A DNA stretch of 25,365 nt. It comes from Gemmatimonadota bacterium. Its GTDB lineage: Bacteria; GCA-2686955. The stretch is taken from positions 1 through 25,365 of the forward strand of contig NYZA01000054.1 in NCBI GenBank assembly GCA_002686955.1. The letters are read 5' to 3'. Position numbers and translations under genes: made by a program. The notes under the pieces were generated by a model that saw only the letters and a program-made list of their open reading frames with translations, did no database searches and had not been told where the DNA came from. Shown here one piece after another: positions 24,188 to 25,365 of the stretch. Position 1 is the stretch's first letter. Every line of letters begins with the position of its first letter.

Positions 24188-25365
24188 TCGTTACCACCCT
24201 TCGTATCGATCGGATCTCCGAGCGTCGCACTGAGAGCGATCCGCGCATAGAGCAGATCGTAGAGTGCGGCGACCCGATTGGTTTCCGCCGATCTCCATGA
24301 AAGTGACGCGACATTTCGTTCCAGAAGCGTGCCAGCACCCACGGTGTAGCGCTCCTCGGCCAATCGCAGCTCTTCTTCCGCGGCCGTGAGATTCGCCCGC
24401 GATAGCTCCACCCGTTCCCTCGCGTTCTCCACCGCCAAGTGCGCACTGGCCACCTCGCGCATGAGCTCGCGCTCGAGATTCCGGCGAAATGCGCGCCGGT
24501 AGACGAGCTCGGCCTCTGACCGCTGCACGCTCGATCGCGTGGCCAGTCGATCGAAGATCGGCACACTCATTGAGACACCCACAGAGTAGGAATCGCCCTG
24601 GCGAAGATCGTCCAGTCCGCCTGGCGGCTCTGAGCCGTTCCAGTTGTAGTTTCCGGTGAGATCGGCTGAAGGCCAATAGCCCGATCGAGAGACCCGAAGG
24701 CCGGCTTCCGCTCCGCGCACATCTTCATCGGCGGCCCGCAGATCTCGGCGCTGCCGGAGCGCCCGCGCGATCAACTCGTCGAACTCCGCGGGCGCGGTGG
24801 TGTCGAGGCGCAGGCGATCGACATCGATCGCCACCAGTGGACGGCGATCGCCGACGGACAGTCCCAGTGCGATGTTCAGCGTGTTGCGCGCGTTTTCCGT
24901 GGCGTCACGGGCGTTCAGAGCTTCGAGTCGATCGCTGCCCAGCTGTCCACGTTGCCGGTAGAGATCGACCGGCGGCACGCTTCCCACCTCGAGCAAGACG
25001 CTCACCCTCTCGAGCTGCTCGCGCGATCTTTCGACGTTCTTCTGGGCGACATCGAGGAGGGCTGCCGCCTTCAGCACATCGAGGAACGCCTGCGCGGCGG
25101 CGAGGCCGATGCCTTCCGAGGCCCGATCGAATCGGGCGCGGGCCGCCGAACGGGAAGCATCGCTCCGATCGAGCCCGGCCACGTTTCGGAATCCGGCGAA
25201 GAGGGGCAGTGAGGCCGACGTTCCGAGGGTGTAGTTGTCGCTCGGAGACGAGAAGGTCTGACCCGCGACCGAGAACGACTCCGTCGGAATGCGTGAGTAG
25301 CCGGCGCTGGCGCTCACATACGGGAGGAACGCGCCGATTGCACCCACGCGCATCGCGTCCGCGTC
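24184..25365 (-). CDS. TolC-family outer membrane efflux channel (5' end outside window)
   Basis: At least 393 residues of a TolC-type outer-membrane factor; the open frame runs off the window's right edge, so the signal peptide and N terminus are missing. The visible part has the family's repeated alpha-helical hairpins, with typical lines such as ASLPLFAGFRN, a central SVSMSVPIFDR and long Ala/Leu/Glu/Arg coiled-coil stretches. It heads the exporter operon: channel, fusion protein, ATPase, two permeases, then two REC-kinases. The first in-frame Met in the window (25353) is internal, not the true start. Confidence 0.9.
   Translation of the reverse strand, partial: DADAMRVGAIGAFLPYVSASAGYSRIPTESFSVAGQTFSSPSDNYTLGTSASLPLFAGFRNVAGLDRSDASRSAARARFDRASEGIGLAAAQAFLDVLKAAALLDVAQKNVERSREQLERVSVLLEVGSVPPVDLYRQRGQLGSDRLEALNARDATENARNTLNIALGLSVGDRRPLVAIDVDRLRLDTTAPAEFDELIARALRQRRDLRAADEDVRGAEAGLRVSRSGYWPSADLTGNYNWNGSEPPGGLDDLRQGDSYSVGVSMSVPIFDRLATRSSVQRSEAELVYRRAFRRNLERELMREVASAHLAVENARERVELSRANLTAAEEELRLAEERYTVGAGTLLERNVASLSWRSAETNRVAALYDLLYARIALSATLGDPIDTKGGND

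Overview
The window is a GC-rich stretch of bacterial chromosome, densely coding and almost entirely on the minus strand. The organism is a diderm (Gram-negative type): there is a TolC-type outer-membrane channel, a periplasmic YfiR-like protein and a tripartite MacAB-like exporter. A bacterial tricorn-type protease, a squalene/phytoene-synthase-like enzyme, a sigma-54 activator and several soluble receiver-kinases would fit a delta-type proteobacterium, an acidobacterium, or an FCB-type or uncultured diderm lineage. The sequence alone does not decide between these. I see no tRNA, rRNA, CRISPR array, insertion sequence or prophage gene.

Layout, left to right. (1) 112-714 (+) encodes an unrecognised 200-aa protein. 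(2) 760-3446 (-) is a two-gene unit: SppA-type signal peptide peptidase, then a squalene/phytoene-synthase-fold enzyme, joined by a TTGA stop/start overlap. (3) 3542-6867 (-) is a two-component pair: a membrane sensor kinase (HAMP, Cys-containing PAS, HisKA, HATPase) and an NtrC-type sigma-54 activator, joined by an ATGA overlap and preceded by a good sigma-70-like promoter. (4) 6868-7444 is a 577-bp gap without a convincing gene. It holds a plus-strand sigma-54-like promoter, a perfect 13-bp inverted repeat and other hairpins. (5) 7445-11710 (-) is a compact three-gene signalling unit: YfiR-like protein, kinase with a YfiN-like (CHASE8) periplasmic sensor, and a REC-GAF-HisKA-HATPase-REC hybrid kinase. 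Just upstream on the same strand are an RlmD-like RNA methyltransferase and a tricorn-like protease (11756-16404). (6) 16516-16920 (+) is a single-domain receiver protein, overlapping tail-to-tail with a minus-strand kinase gene. (7) 16871-25365 (-) reads, in order of transcription, TolC-type channel (cut by the window edge), membrane fusion protein, ABC ATPase, two FtsX/MacB-type permeases, then two soluble REC-kinases.

Two themes stand out. First, signalling is very dense: seven two-component proteins lie in 25 kb, but only one (the NtrC-type activator) has a DNA-binding domain. The rest look like parts of phosphorelays or protein-protein outputs. Second, the 577-bp gap upstream of the kinase/NtrC pair looks like regulatory DNA. 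A sigma-54 promoter there could be driven by the neighbouring activator and make a small RNA, by analogy with CbrB-CrcZ or LuxO-Qrr. That is an inference from sequence. The most distinctive coding module is YfiR plus a CHASE8 sensor whose output is a histidine kinase instead of the diguanylate cyclase of the classical YfiBNR system.
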